Shown here: one piece after another, positions 17,584 through 24,183 of the stretch
How the letters are laid out: every line of letters starts with the position of its first letter
How positions within the stretch are numbered: position 1 is the stretch's first letter
Source: Streptomyces sp. NBC_01571
Lineage (GTDB): Bacteria; Actinomycetota; Actinomycetes; Streptomycetales; Streptomycetaceae
Assembly: GCF_026339875.1 (NCBI RefSeq)
Contig: NZ_JAPEPZ010000002.1
Location: 310,001-374,000 of the forward strand
DNA length: 64,000 nt
Direction of reading: 5' to 3'
Notes under the pieces: model-generated
Databases searched by the model: none
What the model saw: only the letters and a program-made list of their open reading frames with translations
What the model was told of the DNA's origin: nothing
Program-made: the position numbers and the translations under genes

Positions 17584-18270
17584 TCAGCCCGTGCCGGGCC
17601 GTTGCTCAGCGCCGCTCTCCGCACGGGGCGCTGTGAGGTGGTGGAGCGTGCCGGTGATGTCCAGGAGCCGTTCCAGGGCGACGGGTCGCTCGTCCAGAGG
17701 GAGGCGGACACCCGCCAGGTCCGTCAGCCGACGGATCATCAGCAGCGTGGACAGGCCCATGGAGTCGATGCTCGCGAGCCCGGAGAAATCGACGCGCAGA
17801 CCGGCCGGTCCTTCGCCGGTGTCGCGCCGGTCGCCGAGACACCGCTCGACGGCCTTCATCAGCTCGTCGCACGTCTCGAAGTCGAGGTCTCCGGCGACCC
17901 TGACCAGCACGGCGCCGGCCTCGGCCTTCACGGTGAGCGTGAGGGGCGGGGAACTCGAAGGGTTCATGCGCGCTTTCCAGGGCCGGGGGCCCGCGGTGAC
18001 GGTGGCGAGCGCCTCCCGCGCCCGGGCCGGGCTCCGGCGAGCAGGATCCCGCCCCGCGGTCAGCCGCCCGTACCGCGCCGCCCCCGCCCGCACGCGGACG
18101 ATCGCGTCGGGCGGAACCGTATCGGCGTCGGCGGGTGGTCCCTGGGTCTCGACGACCGCGGCGGCGGCAGCCAGCTCGTCGCCCGCGGGGACCGCGGGCC
18201 ACCGGCGGTCGCGGGCCCGTTCGGGCAACGCACCCTCGTGGTCGTCGCGGCGGACGGACGGACTGGTCAT
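17584..18270 (-). CDS. STAS-domain protein with about 100-residue N-terminal extension
   Basis: The C-terminal part (about residues 102-228) is a STAS domain: LTVKAEAGAVLVRVAGDLDF, then VDFSGLASIDSMGLSTLLMI with the phosphorylatable serine in SIDSMG. The N-terminal 100 residues are Arg/Ala-rich with no recognised fold. The start at 18270 is supported by an ATGA overlap with the stop of the upstream SpoIIE gene and a GGAAGG site; an internal ATG at 17967 with GGAAAG would give a bare STAS protein. Coupling to the phosphatase gene implies that the two proteins act as a pair in a partner switch. Confidence 0.8.
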   Translation of the reverse strand: MTSPSVRRDDHEGALPERARDRRWPAVPAGDELAAAAAVVETQGPPADADTVPPDAIVRVRAGAARYGRLTAGRDPARRSPARAREALATVTAGPRPWKARMNPSSSPPLTLTVKAEAGAVLVRVAGDLDFETCDELMKAVERCLGDRRDTGEGPAGLRVDFSGLASIDSMGLSTLLMIRRLTDLAGVRLPLDERPVALERLLDITGTLHHLTAPRAESGAEQRPGTG

Positions 18271-19997
18271 GCGGTGTACCTTCCCCGGGTGTGGCCGTTC
18301 ACCGCGCTCAGGTGCGCGTGATGCGGTGCCGTGACCGCGACGGTCGCCATGTCGTCGTGGCCGCCACGCCCGACCCACTGTGCGGCGAGCGTCTGGATGT
18401 GCTCGACCACGGCCTCGGCGGGCAGGCCCGCGCACCGGGCCAGCGCAGACTCCAGTCGCGGGGCGCCGAACAACTCGTTCCCGTGCGGCCCGCCCCGGCC
18501 CTCGGTGATGCCGTCGGTGAAGAACAGACAGGTCTCCCCCGGGGCCAGTTCGACATGGGCGGTGGTGGAAGTGATGTCCCAGAAGGCGCCGACCAGTGTC
18601 CCCCGCGTCTCGACCGTCTCGACCAGACCGTCGGCCCGGACGATCAGCGGAGCGGGATGTCCGGCACTGGTGACCCGCAGACGGACCGTTCGTCCGCTGC
18701 GGACGACCGAGGCCAGGGCCAGGGTGACGAAGCGGGTGTGGTGGGAGTTCATCAGTGCCCCGTTGAGCAGTCCCAGCAGCCGCTGGTGGTCCTCGGCCAA
18801 CGGCAGGAGCGCCTGCACCGTGTTGCGGACCTTGCCCGTGAGCACCGCGGCGTCCAGGCCCTTGCCGCACACGTCCCCGAGGACGACCAGGGATTCCTGT
18901 CCCTCGTCGGTGCCGGGGTGGACGTCGTAGAAGTCGCCCCCCACGCGGTCCGCCTGGCCCGAGGGGAGGTACTTCCCGGCGAACTCCACACCGTGCACGC
19001 TGTGGAGCCGGGGCGGCAGCAGGTCGCGCATCAGGGTGGTCGTGACGGCCGCCTGCTCCGCGTACATGCGGGCCGCCGACATCGCGGCTCCCGCCCGGGA
19101 GGCGAAGAGCCGGGCGAAGATCTCCTCGCTCTCGGTGACGGCCGGCTGCCGGCCGGAGCGCAGGAGCACGAGCGCGCCCGCCGGGACACCGTGGCCGGGC
19201 AGGGGCGTCACGATGACGGAGCGGACCGGATCCGTGAACCGGTCGGGGACGGCCCACTCGGGAACGGCGGCAGGGTCGATCCGGCGCGACCGTACGGGCT
19301 GGACCCCGCGCAGGGCGTCACTCAGGCCGGGCAGTTGCTCCACGTCGGCCCGGACCTGCCGGTGCACGACGTCGCCGTCGGGGCCGCAGTACGTCAGCGG
19401 CACCTTCCGCCCGCGGGGCGGAGCGACGATCACGGCGGCGTCGGCGAGGTGTTCGGCGGCCAGGCGGGCGGTGACCTCCATGCAGCGTTCGACGTTCAGT
19501 GACGACAGCAGCGCGCTGGAGGCGTCGGCCAGGAACGCGGTGCGCTTGCGCTCGCTCGCGAGTGCGTCCTCGGCGAGTCGCCGGTCGGTGTCGTCGACGA
19601 GCCACCACGTCACGTCACCGTCGTCCGTGCGGGTGGGGTGCGCTTCGAAGGTCCGGTCACCGACCCGGCCGTGGACGGGAGATGAGGGAGACCCGGATGC
19701 GGCGTCCCCGGTCTCCACGGCGGGGGAACCGGTTCGTGCGTGCGCGTCCGCGATCCACGCCGGGACCACACAGCGCAGCCACGCGCCGGGAACGGCGCTC
19801 GGGAACAGGGCGGCCGCCGCCGCGTTCACTTCGACGACATCACCGGACGCGTCGGCGACCAGGACGGGGTAGGGGGCGGCGCCCCACGTCGTACCGGAAT
19901 CGATACCGCGCGGGCCGACGGGAGGCTGCTGGGAAGTGTCCACGAGCAAGGGCGCGTGACTGCGTGCCCACAACCTTCTTTCCGAGGACGAGAACAC
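18267..19997 (-). CDS. SpoIIE-type PP2C phosphatase with PAS and GAF sensor domains
   Basis: Protein of about 576 residues: PAS-like domain (PYPVLVADASGDVVEVNAAA, about 40-150), GAF domain (160-320), SpoIIE phosphatase (340-560). The catalytic metal ligands are all present: GGDFYDV, GDVCGKGLDAA, TDGITEG and GGHDDMA. Start at GTG 19997 with GAAGGA upstream. It is translationally coupled to the following STAS gene, its probable substrate. Unlike the paralogues at 1-2104 and 51057-53378 it lacks an HATPase domain and is a credible active phosphatase that senses a ligand or redox signal. Confidence 0.9.
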   Translation of the reverse strand: MFSSSERRLWARSHAPLLVDTSQQPPVGPRGIDSGTTWGAAPYPVLVADASGDVVEVNAAAAALFPSAVPGAWLRCVVPAWIADAHARTGSPAVETGDAASGSPSSPVHGRVGDRTFEAHPTRTDDGDVTWWLVDDTDRRLAEDALASERKRTAFLADASSALLSSLNVERCMEVTARLAAEHLADAAVIVAPPRGRKVPLTYCGPDGDVVHRQVRADVEQLPGLSDALRGVQPVRSRRIDPAAVPEWAVPDRFTDPVRSVIVTPLPGHGVPAGALVLLRSGRQPAVTESEEIFARLFASRAGAAMSAARMYAEQAAVTTTLMRDLLPPRLHSVHGVEFAGKYLPSGQADRVGGDFYDVHPGTDEGQESLVVLGDVCGKGLDAAVLTGKVRNTVQALLPLAEDHQRLLGLLNGALMNSHHTRFVTLALASVVRSGRTVRLRVTSAGHPAPLIVRADGLVETVETRGTLVGAFWDITSTTAHVELAPGETCLFFTDGITEGRGGPHGNELFGAPRLESALARCAGLPAEAVVEHIQTLAAQWVGRGGHDDMATVAVTAPHHAHLSAVNGHTRGRYTA

Positions 19998-20111
19998 AGT
20001 TTCCTTCAGGCAACCATCTCGCGTGGGCCCGCACCACTGCAAGTTGCCCACCACAAGTCCCGTCAAGCCCTACGGACGAACCCAGTTCGCGTATCCTCCG
20101 CCCGCCCCGTG

Positions 20112-20288
20112 TCAGCGCCTGCGACCTCGGGCCGCCCAGCCGCTGCCGATCCCGGCCACGTGGAGAGCGAGCAGGGCAAGTCCTATGAGCATGACATTGG
20201 TTGACGTGAACACGTCATTCGTCGAGATGTCCGCGGCATTGATCAGGAATGCGATGAACAGCAGGACCGCCGCGACGATGCCGAGCAT
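20112..20288 (-). CDS. small two-helix membrane protein
   Basis: Protein of 58 residues: a membrane helix LGIVAAVLLFIAFLINAADI, a short polar loop with TSTN, a second helix LIGLALLALHVAGIG and an Arg tail. ATG at 20288 with GAGGAG upstream. This looks like the small conserved Streptomyces membrane proteins often found beside stress genes. No function known. Confidence 0.7.
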   Translation of the reverse strand: MLGIVAAVLLFIAFLINAADISTNDVFTSTNVMLIGLALLALHVAGIGSGWAARGRRR

Positions 20289-20465
20289 GGTGTCTCCTCT
20301 TCCGAAGTAATGGTGACCTCCGGATGCCCCCAAGTCGCCTGCCGACACAACCTCGTGGCCGGCCTCATCACCCGTGCGGGAGGAATACGAGCATCTCGGG
20401 CGGCGAGAGGGCGTGGGCGCGCTCGGCGAAGAAGGCACCTTCGTCGAGCGCGCCCTGACGAATCC

Positions 20466-21035
20466 CTAGGAGACGACGGGCTCGGGCGCCTCTTCGCGCT
20501 CCGGCGCTCCCGGCTCCCGGCCCGCACCGGCCGCCCGCCAGACGGTCTCCTCCCGCACGACGAGCCCCTGGTCGGCCAGTCCCTTCAGATGCCGCAGGAC
20601 GGTGGCCTCCTGGAAGCCGACGGCCGCGCAGAGTTCGTCCAGGCCGGACCCCTTCGCGCCGGCGCTCGCCAACTGCTCCCACGTACGCACCGCATGACGG
20701 CTCAGTCCGCTCTCCCGCACTCTGCGCAGGACGGCGGGATGGTCCTCGTCCCCCTGACTCTGTTCGGGAAGCGGGGTACGGGCGGCCGTCGGCATGCCCT
20801 CGTCCCCGGTCGCCGGCGCCTCGCGACCGGCGTTCGGTGCCCCGCGACCTGCTGCCGGTTCCTCATGACCGGCCACCCGCGCCCCACGGTCGGCCGGCGG
20901 CGTCCCGCGACCGGCCGCCACTTCCTCACGACCGGCCGTCGACGGCGGCACAGCGCGCGGCGCACCGGCCCGTCCGACCGGACGCGGCGTCATGTTCACC
21001 GTGCGGTGCCTGCGCCCCTTGCGGTGTCGGCTCAT
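20466..21035 (-). CDS. winged-helix protein with repetitive disordered N-terminus
   Basis: Protein of 189 residues. Residues 1-100 are a disordered stretch with a recurring AGRG/AGHEEP/ADRG pattern. Residues 105-170 form a plausible winged helix (LDELCAAVGFQEATVLRHLK, GLADQGLVVREETVWRA), as in transcriptional regulators or DNA-binding adaptors. Start at ATG 21035 with a GGAGAAGAGGA region upstream. The N-terminal MSRHRKGRRHRT is very basic. Target unknown. Confidence 0.65.
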   Translation of the reverse strand: MSRHRKGRRHRTVNMTPRPVGRAGAPRAVPPSTAGREEVAAGRGTPPADRGARVAGHEEPAAGRGAPNAGREAPATGDEGMPTAARTPLPEQSQGDEDHPAVLRRVRESGLSRHAVRTWEQLASAGAKGSGLDELCAAVGFQEATVLRHLKGLADQGLVVREETVWRAAGAGREPGAPEREEAPEPVVS

Positions 21036-21296
21036 CGGTTCCTCTTCTCCGCATCGACGATGCTCACGACAGGACAACGAGCCAGTCACCGGAAAGTCGT
21101 TCAGCCGTTCGAATGACGTCTGGGCCGGGCCGCGAGGAGCCGCAGCACACAAGTCCAGCCCTTCCGGACGGGTCCCGACGGCGCGTTCCGAGGCCATCAT
21201 TGAGCCCCCGCCGATCGGGCCGGCGCGTACCGTTCCGCCCGTTCCCCTCGCTGTGACGCGCCGCACCGGCCATCAGTTCATCGAAAGCAGACGCCC

Positions 21297-21350
21297 ATGG
21301 CACACACCCCGGCCGCTCCGGACCGCCTCACGGTCGGAGCAGCGTCGTGA
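21297..21350 (+). CDS. 17-residue mini-ORF coupled to a membrane micropeptide
   Basis: ATG at 21297 reads 17 codons and stops with TGA at 21348-21350. The stop overlaps the GTG start of the next small frame (GTGA). The upstream binding site is weak. It may be a leader peptide that couples or attenuates translation of the micropeptide; coding status is unproven. Confidence 0.3.
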   Translation: MAHTPAAPDRLTVGAAS

Positions 21351-21445
21351 TCGCGGCCCGTATCCCGGGCCTGATCCTGCCCCTCGCCTCGTTCCTCGCG
21401 CTCGCCGCGGGCGCGATCTGGTATTGGCGCAATCGGGGCGAGTAG
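21347..21445 (+). CDS. 32-residue single-pass membrane micropeptide
   Basis: GTG start in a GTGA overlap with the preceding mini-ORF. The product is nearly all one membrane helix (IPGLILPLASFLALAAGAIW) followed by YWRNRGE. Composition and charge distribution fit a genuine small membrane protein. It lies between the winged-helix gene and the hydrophobic-protein gene of a stress cluster. No family assigned. Confidence 0.45.
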   Translation: MIAARIPGLILPLASFLALAAGAIWYWRNRGE

Positions 21446-21507
21446 GCCCCAGGGGAATGTGTGACCCAAGGGAACCGGGGCACCTGAAGTCCTGGAGGTC
21501 GATACCG

Positions 21508-21678
21508 ATGGTTCCCCTGATCGTGGTTCTTCTGCTCGCTCTTGTGCTTTTCGGCGCCGGCTTCGCCGTCCAGGGCCCGTGGTGGATCGCTGTCATTGTG
21601 CCGGCCGTCCGGCCGCTCGGTTCCGTGGTACGCCCCGGGGCGGCCACAGGCCGCCGTGGACGTCGGTATCGCTGGTAG
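21508..21678 (+). CDS. small hydrophobic membrane protein (conserved Streptomyces type)
   Basis: Protein of 56 residues beginning VPLIVVLLLALVLFGAGFAV and ending GRRGRRYRW, the pattern of the conserved small hydrophobic proteins common in Streptomyces stress regions. The usual second helix is present but interrupted by prolines and an arginine, so it may be somewhat degenerate. ATG at 21508 with a GGAGGTC site. Followed by dps 67 bp downstream. Confidence 0.75.
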   Translation: MVPLIVVLLLALVLFGAGFAVQGPWWIAVIVPAVRPLGSVVRPGAATGRRGRRYRW

Positions 21679-21745
21679 CCACGCCGTCGACGCGGCATCC
21701 AAAGAACTCCCGCAGGGAATACGACGCGAAAGAAAGAATAAAATC

Positions 21746-22321
21746 ATGGCATCTTCGACAACCCCGAACTACACGATTCCCGGAATCAGCACGAGCGACG
21801 GCGGCAGGATCATCGATCTGCTCCGTACACGGCTGCACGCCCTCAACGACCTTTCCCTCACCCTGAAGCACATTCACTGGAACGTCGTGGGCCCGCATTT
21901 CATCGCCGTGCACGAAATGCTCGACCCGCAGGTGGAGTCGGTACGGGGCATGGCCGATGACGCCGCCGAGCGCGTCTCCGCCCTCGGCGGGGTGCCCCAT
22001 GGCACTCCGGGGGCCCTGGTGGCCGAGCGCACCTGGGACGACTACAGCGTCGGCCGGGCGGACGCGATCGCCCATCTCGGCGCCCTCGACCTGGTCTACA
22101 CGGGGATCATCGAGGAGCACCGCGCGGCCGTCGCCGAGATCGGCAAGATCGATCCGGTGACCGAGGACCTCCTCATCGGACAGCTGCGGTCTCTGGAGCA
22201 GTTCCAGTGGTTCGTGCGCGCCCACCTCGAAAGCTCTGGCGGGACTCTGGCGAACGCCACCGCACAGACGGAACGTCAGGCGGCGCAGCTGGCCGAGCGG
22301 AGCGGCGAGAAGCAGCGGTAA
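21746..22321 (+). CDS. dps: Dps-family ferritin-like DNA-protection protein
   Basis: Protein of 191 residues. The Dps ferroxidase signature is present: TLKHIHWNVVGPHFIAVHEM, then the D/E-bearing helix VESVRGMADDAAERVSALGG. Dps forms dodecamers that oxidise and store iron and protect DNA under oxidative and osmotic stress and during sporulation. ATG at 21746; the binding site is poor (AAAGAAAG). The C-terminal tail past the four-helix bundle (about 165-191) is Ala/Gln/Glu-rich. A strong terminator follows at 22342. Consistent with membership in a SigB-type stress regulon. Confidence 0.92.
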   Translation: MASSTTPNYTIPGISTSDGGRIIDLLRTRLHALNDLSLTLKHIHWNVVGPHFIAVHEMLDPQVESVRGMADDAAERVSALGGVPHGTPGALVAERTWDDYSVGRADAIAHLGALDLVYTGIIEEHRAAVAEIGKIDPVTEDLLIGQLRSLEQFQWFVRAHLESSGGTLANATAQTERQAAQLAERSGEKQR

Positions 22322-22341
22322 CCGCCGGTGGACACCCCTCC

Positions 22342-22384
22342 GGGCGAAGGCCCGGACCCGCGCGCCGGGTCCGGGCCTTCGCCC
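22342..22384 (+). terminator. intrinsic-type terminator after dps
   Basis: A perfect 18-bp stem (GGGCGAAGGCCCGGACCC with its complement) around a 7-base loop begins 21 bases after the dps stop. Very strong hairpin without a U-tract. Confidence 0.8.
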
Positions 22385-22838
22385 TTGCCCGATGCCTGGC
22401 GGCGGGCGCGCGGTGACTCGGGTCACACGGGGCGACGCAGCTGCGTACGGTGGTGCCCCACGCGCCGGTGTGGACGCGGACGAGGTCCGACACGAAGTGG
22501 ACCAGGAACGGACCGCTACCGCCGCACTGGTCGGGGCGCACCGGATGTGGGCCGGCCAGTGTCCACTCGATCACCCCGGAGGCCGGGTTACGCAAGCACT
22601 GGTGCGCCCGGCCCGCCGACCGCCGACCGCCGACCGCCGACCGCCGACCGCCGACCGCCGACCGCCGAAACAGGGTGCATCCGCAAGGCCTGTCCGACGG
22701 GAAGGAACGCGTGAGCCGGCGTCGACGCACCTCGAACGAACAAGTTCCAAAAATATCGGGGTGTGCCGGCATGACCCGCATGAGGCAGGGCAGACGAGCC
22801 CTGTCTTCAGTTCCTTCGGACGATTTGGGGTGGATCGC
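22385..22838. other. upstream region of the SigB-type gene
   Basis: About 450 bases without a recognised gene, though one frame stays open into the sigma gene. It contains the 7-bp tandem repeat at 22614-22669 and must hold the sigma gene promoter. No consensus SigB promoter was found. Confidence 0.35.
22614..22669. repeat. heptanucleotide tandem repeat, eight units
   Basis: CGCCGAC repeated seven times without error, then CGCCGAA, about 170 bp upstream of the SigB-type start codon. A 7-bp unit changes reading frame and spacing when copy number varies, so it may be a hypervariable site in the promoter or leader region. Confidence 0.9.
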
Positions 22839-23720
22839 ATGGCAGCCGTGACGGCAGCGATGGCAACGGACACGGCACGGCATGCGGTGACGGTCGAGGG
22901 GGAGGCACTCCCTCTGATCAACGAGCCTCTCAAGGTCAGCCCGAAGGACGCGCGCACCCTGTCGCGTCAGTTCTTCGACCGGCTCGCCGTGCTGGAGGAA
23001 GGCACCCACGAGTACCAGTACGCGCGCAACACGCTCATAGAGATGAACCTCTCCCTCGTGCGGTACGCGGCCGCCCGCTTCCGCAGCCGCAACCAGGACG
23101 AGATGGAGGACATCGTCCAGGTCGGCACGATCGGGCTCATCAAGGCGATCGACCGCTTCGAGCTCACCCGCGAGGTCGAGTTCACGTCCTTCGCCGTCCC
23201 CTACATCGTCGGTGAGATCAAGCGCTTCTTCCGCGACACCAGCTGGGCCGTCCACGTGCCCCGGCGTCTGCAGGAGGCCCGTATCGAGCTGGCCAAGGCG
23301 ACCGAGGAGCTGCGCACCCGCCTGGGCCGGACCCCGACCACGCGCGAGCTGTCCGCGCTGATGTCCCTCTCCGAGGAAGAGGTCATCGAGGCCCGAAAGG
23401 CCTCCAACGGCTACAACTCCTCGTCCCTGGACGCCGCGCTCACGGCCGACAACGGCACGGACGGGGAGAGTGTCCTGGCGGACTTCATCGGCGAGGACGA
23501 CCCCGCGCTCGAACTGGTCGAGGACTTCAACTCCCTGGCGCCGCTGATCGCCGGCCTCGACGACCGTCAGCGCCGCATCATCCACATGCGTTTCGTCGAG
23601 GAGCGCACCCAGGCCCAGATCGGCGAGGAGCTCGGCATCTCGCAGATGCACGTCTCGCGTCTGATCACCCGCATCCTGAAGCGTCTGCGCAGCGGGCTGC
23701 TCGATCCGTCGGTCGCCTGA
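22839..23720 (+). CDS. SigB/SigF-family RNA polymerase sigma factor
   Basis: Protein of 293 residues of the group-3 SigB/F/G type. It begins PLKVSPKDARTLSRQFFDRL. Region 2 has the RpoD box-like DEMEDIVQVGTIGLIKAIDR and FTSFAVPYIVGEIKRFFRD, region 3 is ARIELAKATEELRTRLGR, and region 4 is RRIIHMRFVEERTQAQIGEE and SQMHVSRLITRILKRLR. Such factors control osmotic, oxidative and developmental genes and are held by RsbW-like kinases. ATG at 22839 with GGGGTGGA upstream. Dps, PRC-barrel and small membrane genes around it are plausible targets, and the STAS/HATPase/SpoIIE genes plausible regulators. Confidence 0.92.
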   Translation: MAAVTAAMATDTARHAVTVEGEALPLINEPLKVSPKDARTLSRQFFDRLAVLEEGTHEYQYARNTLIEMNLSLVRYAAARFRSRNQDEMEDIVQVGTIGLIKAIDRFELTREVEFTSFAVPYIVGEIKRFFRDTSWAVHVPRRLQEARIELAKATEELRTRLGRTPTTRELSALMSLSEEEVIEARKASNGYNSSSLDAALTADNGTDGESVLADFIGEDDPALELVEDFNSLAPLIAGLDDRQRRIIHMRFVEERTQAQIGEELGISQMHVSRLITRILKRLRSGLLDPSVA

Positions 23721-23746
23721 CACACCGGACACCGTCCTGGATCCCT

Positions 23747-23804
23747 CATGGCGGGGGCTGCTGCCCGAACCGGAACTCCGGTTCGGGCAGCAGCCCCCGC
23801 CATG
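23747..23804 (+). terminator. strong terminator after the sigma gene
   Basis: A perfect 27-bp stem (23747-23773 with 23778-23804) and a 4-base loop AACT, starting 26 bases after the sigma factor stop. The longest perfect hairpin seen in the window; it could act in both directions. Confidence 0.85.
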
Positions 23805-23965
23805 ACGCGTATCCGGGTGCCTCGGACTCGGCGGCCGCGCTGCCGCACGCAACGCGGCCCCGCCCGCAGTCGGGGGGGATGACTGCGGGCGGGGCCGTGG
23901 GCTCGAGGTCGCCAGGGGGGTGGGCTTCCTCGAGCGGTCCGTGGTTCCGTCTGCCCCGGTCGATT

Positions 23966-24034
23966 CGAAGCATGCACAGGACCTCGAATGGAAGCACGCA
24001 CAGCAGTTCGGGTCGAAGCATGCACAGGACTTCG
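23966..24034. repeat. 24-bp tandem repeat, three copies
   Basis: Units start at 23966, 23990 and 24014 and share CGAAGCATGCACAGGACYTC; the middle copy is diverged. The period is a multiple of three, so both strands read as an 8-residue repeat, but no start or binding site supports a gene here. Lies between two hairpins. Confidence 0.8.
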
Positions 24035-24066
24035 GACGCGCGCCGCGTTGCGCGGCGATCCTGCCA

Positions 24067-24096
24067 CCGGTCCCGCCCGGGCACGGGCGGGACCGG
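24067..24096 (-). terminator. terminator after the EF-G-like gene
   Basis: Perfect 13-bp stem CCGGTCCCGCCCG with its complement around GGCA, about 70 bases past the stop of the minus-strand EF-G-like gene. Confidence 0.65.
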
Positions 24097-24138
24097 CATG
24101 TGCGGAACCGGTCCGGATGCGAACGGATCCACGTACAG

Positions 24139-24183
24139 GTCACCGGGTCGGTGTCCCGTGGGTCACCGGGTCGGTGTCCCCTG
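24139..24183. repeat. 23-bp tandem duplication across the EF-G-like stop codon
   Basis: GTCACCGGGTCGGTGTCCC occurs at 24139 and again at 24162, a 23-bp period. The second copy contains the stop codon of the minus-strand EF-G-like gene and its last codons, so the duplication has copied the gene's end. Confidence 0.7.

Noticed and set aside
22614..22669. Possible iteron origin of replication
   Set aside because: Seven-base units are too short, no rep gene or DnaA boxes adjoin, and the location is a sigma gene leader.
23966..24034. Small protein-coding gene made of octapeptide repeats
   Set aside because: No start codon with a binding site and the frame merges into the antisense of EF-G; retained only as a repeat.
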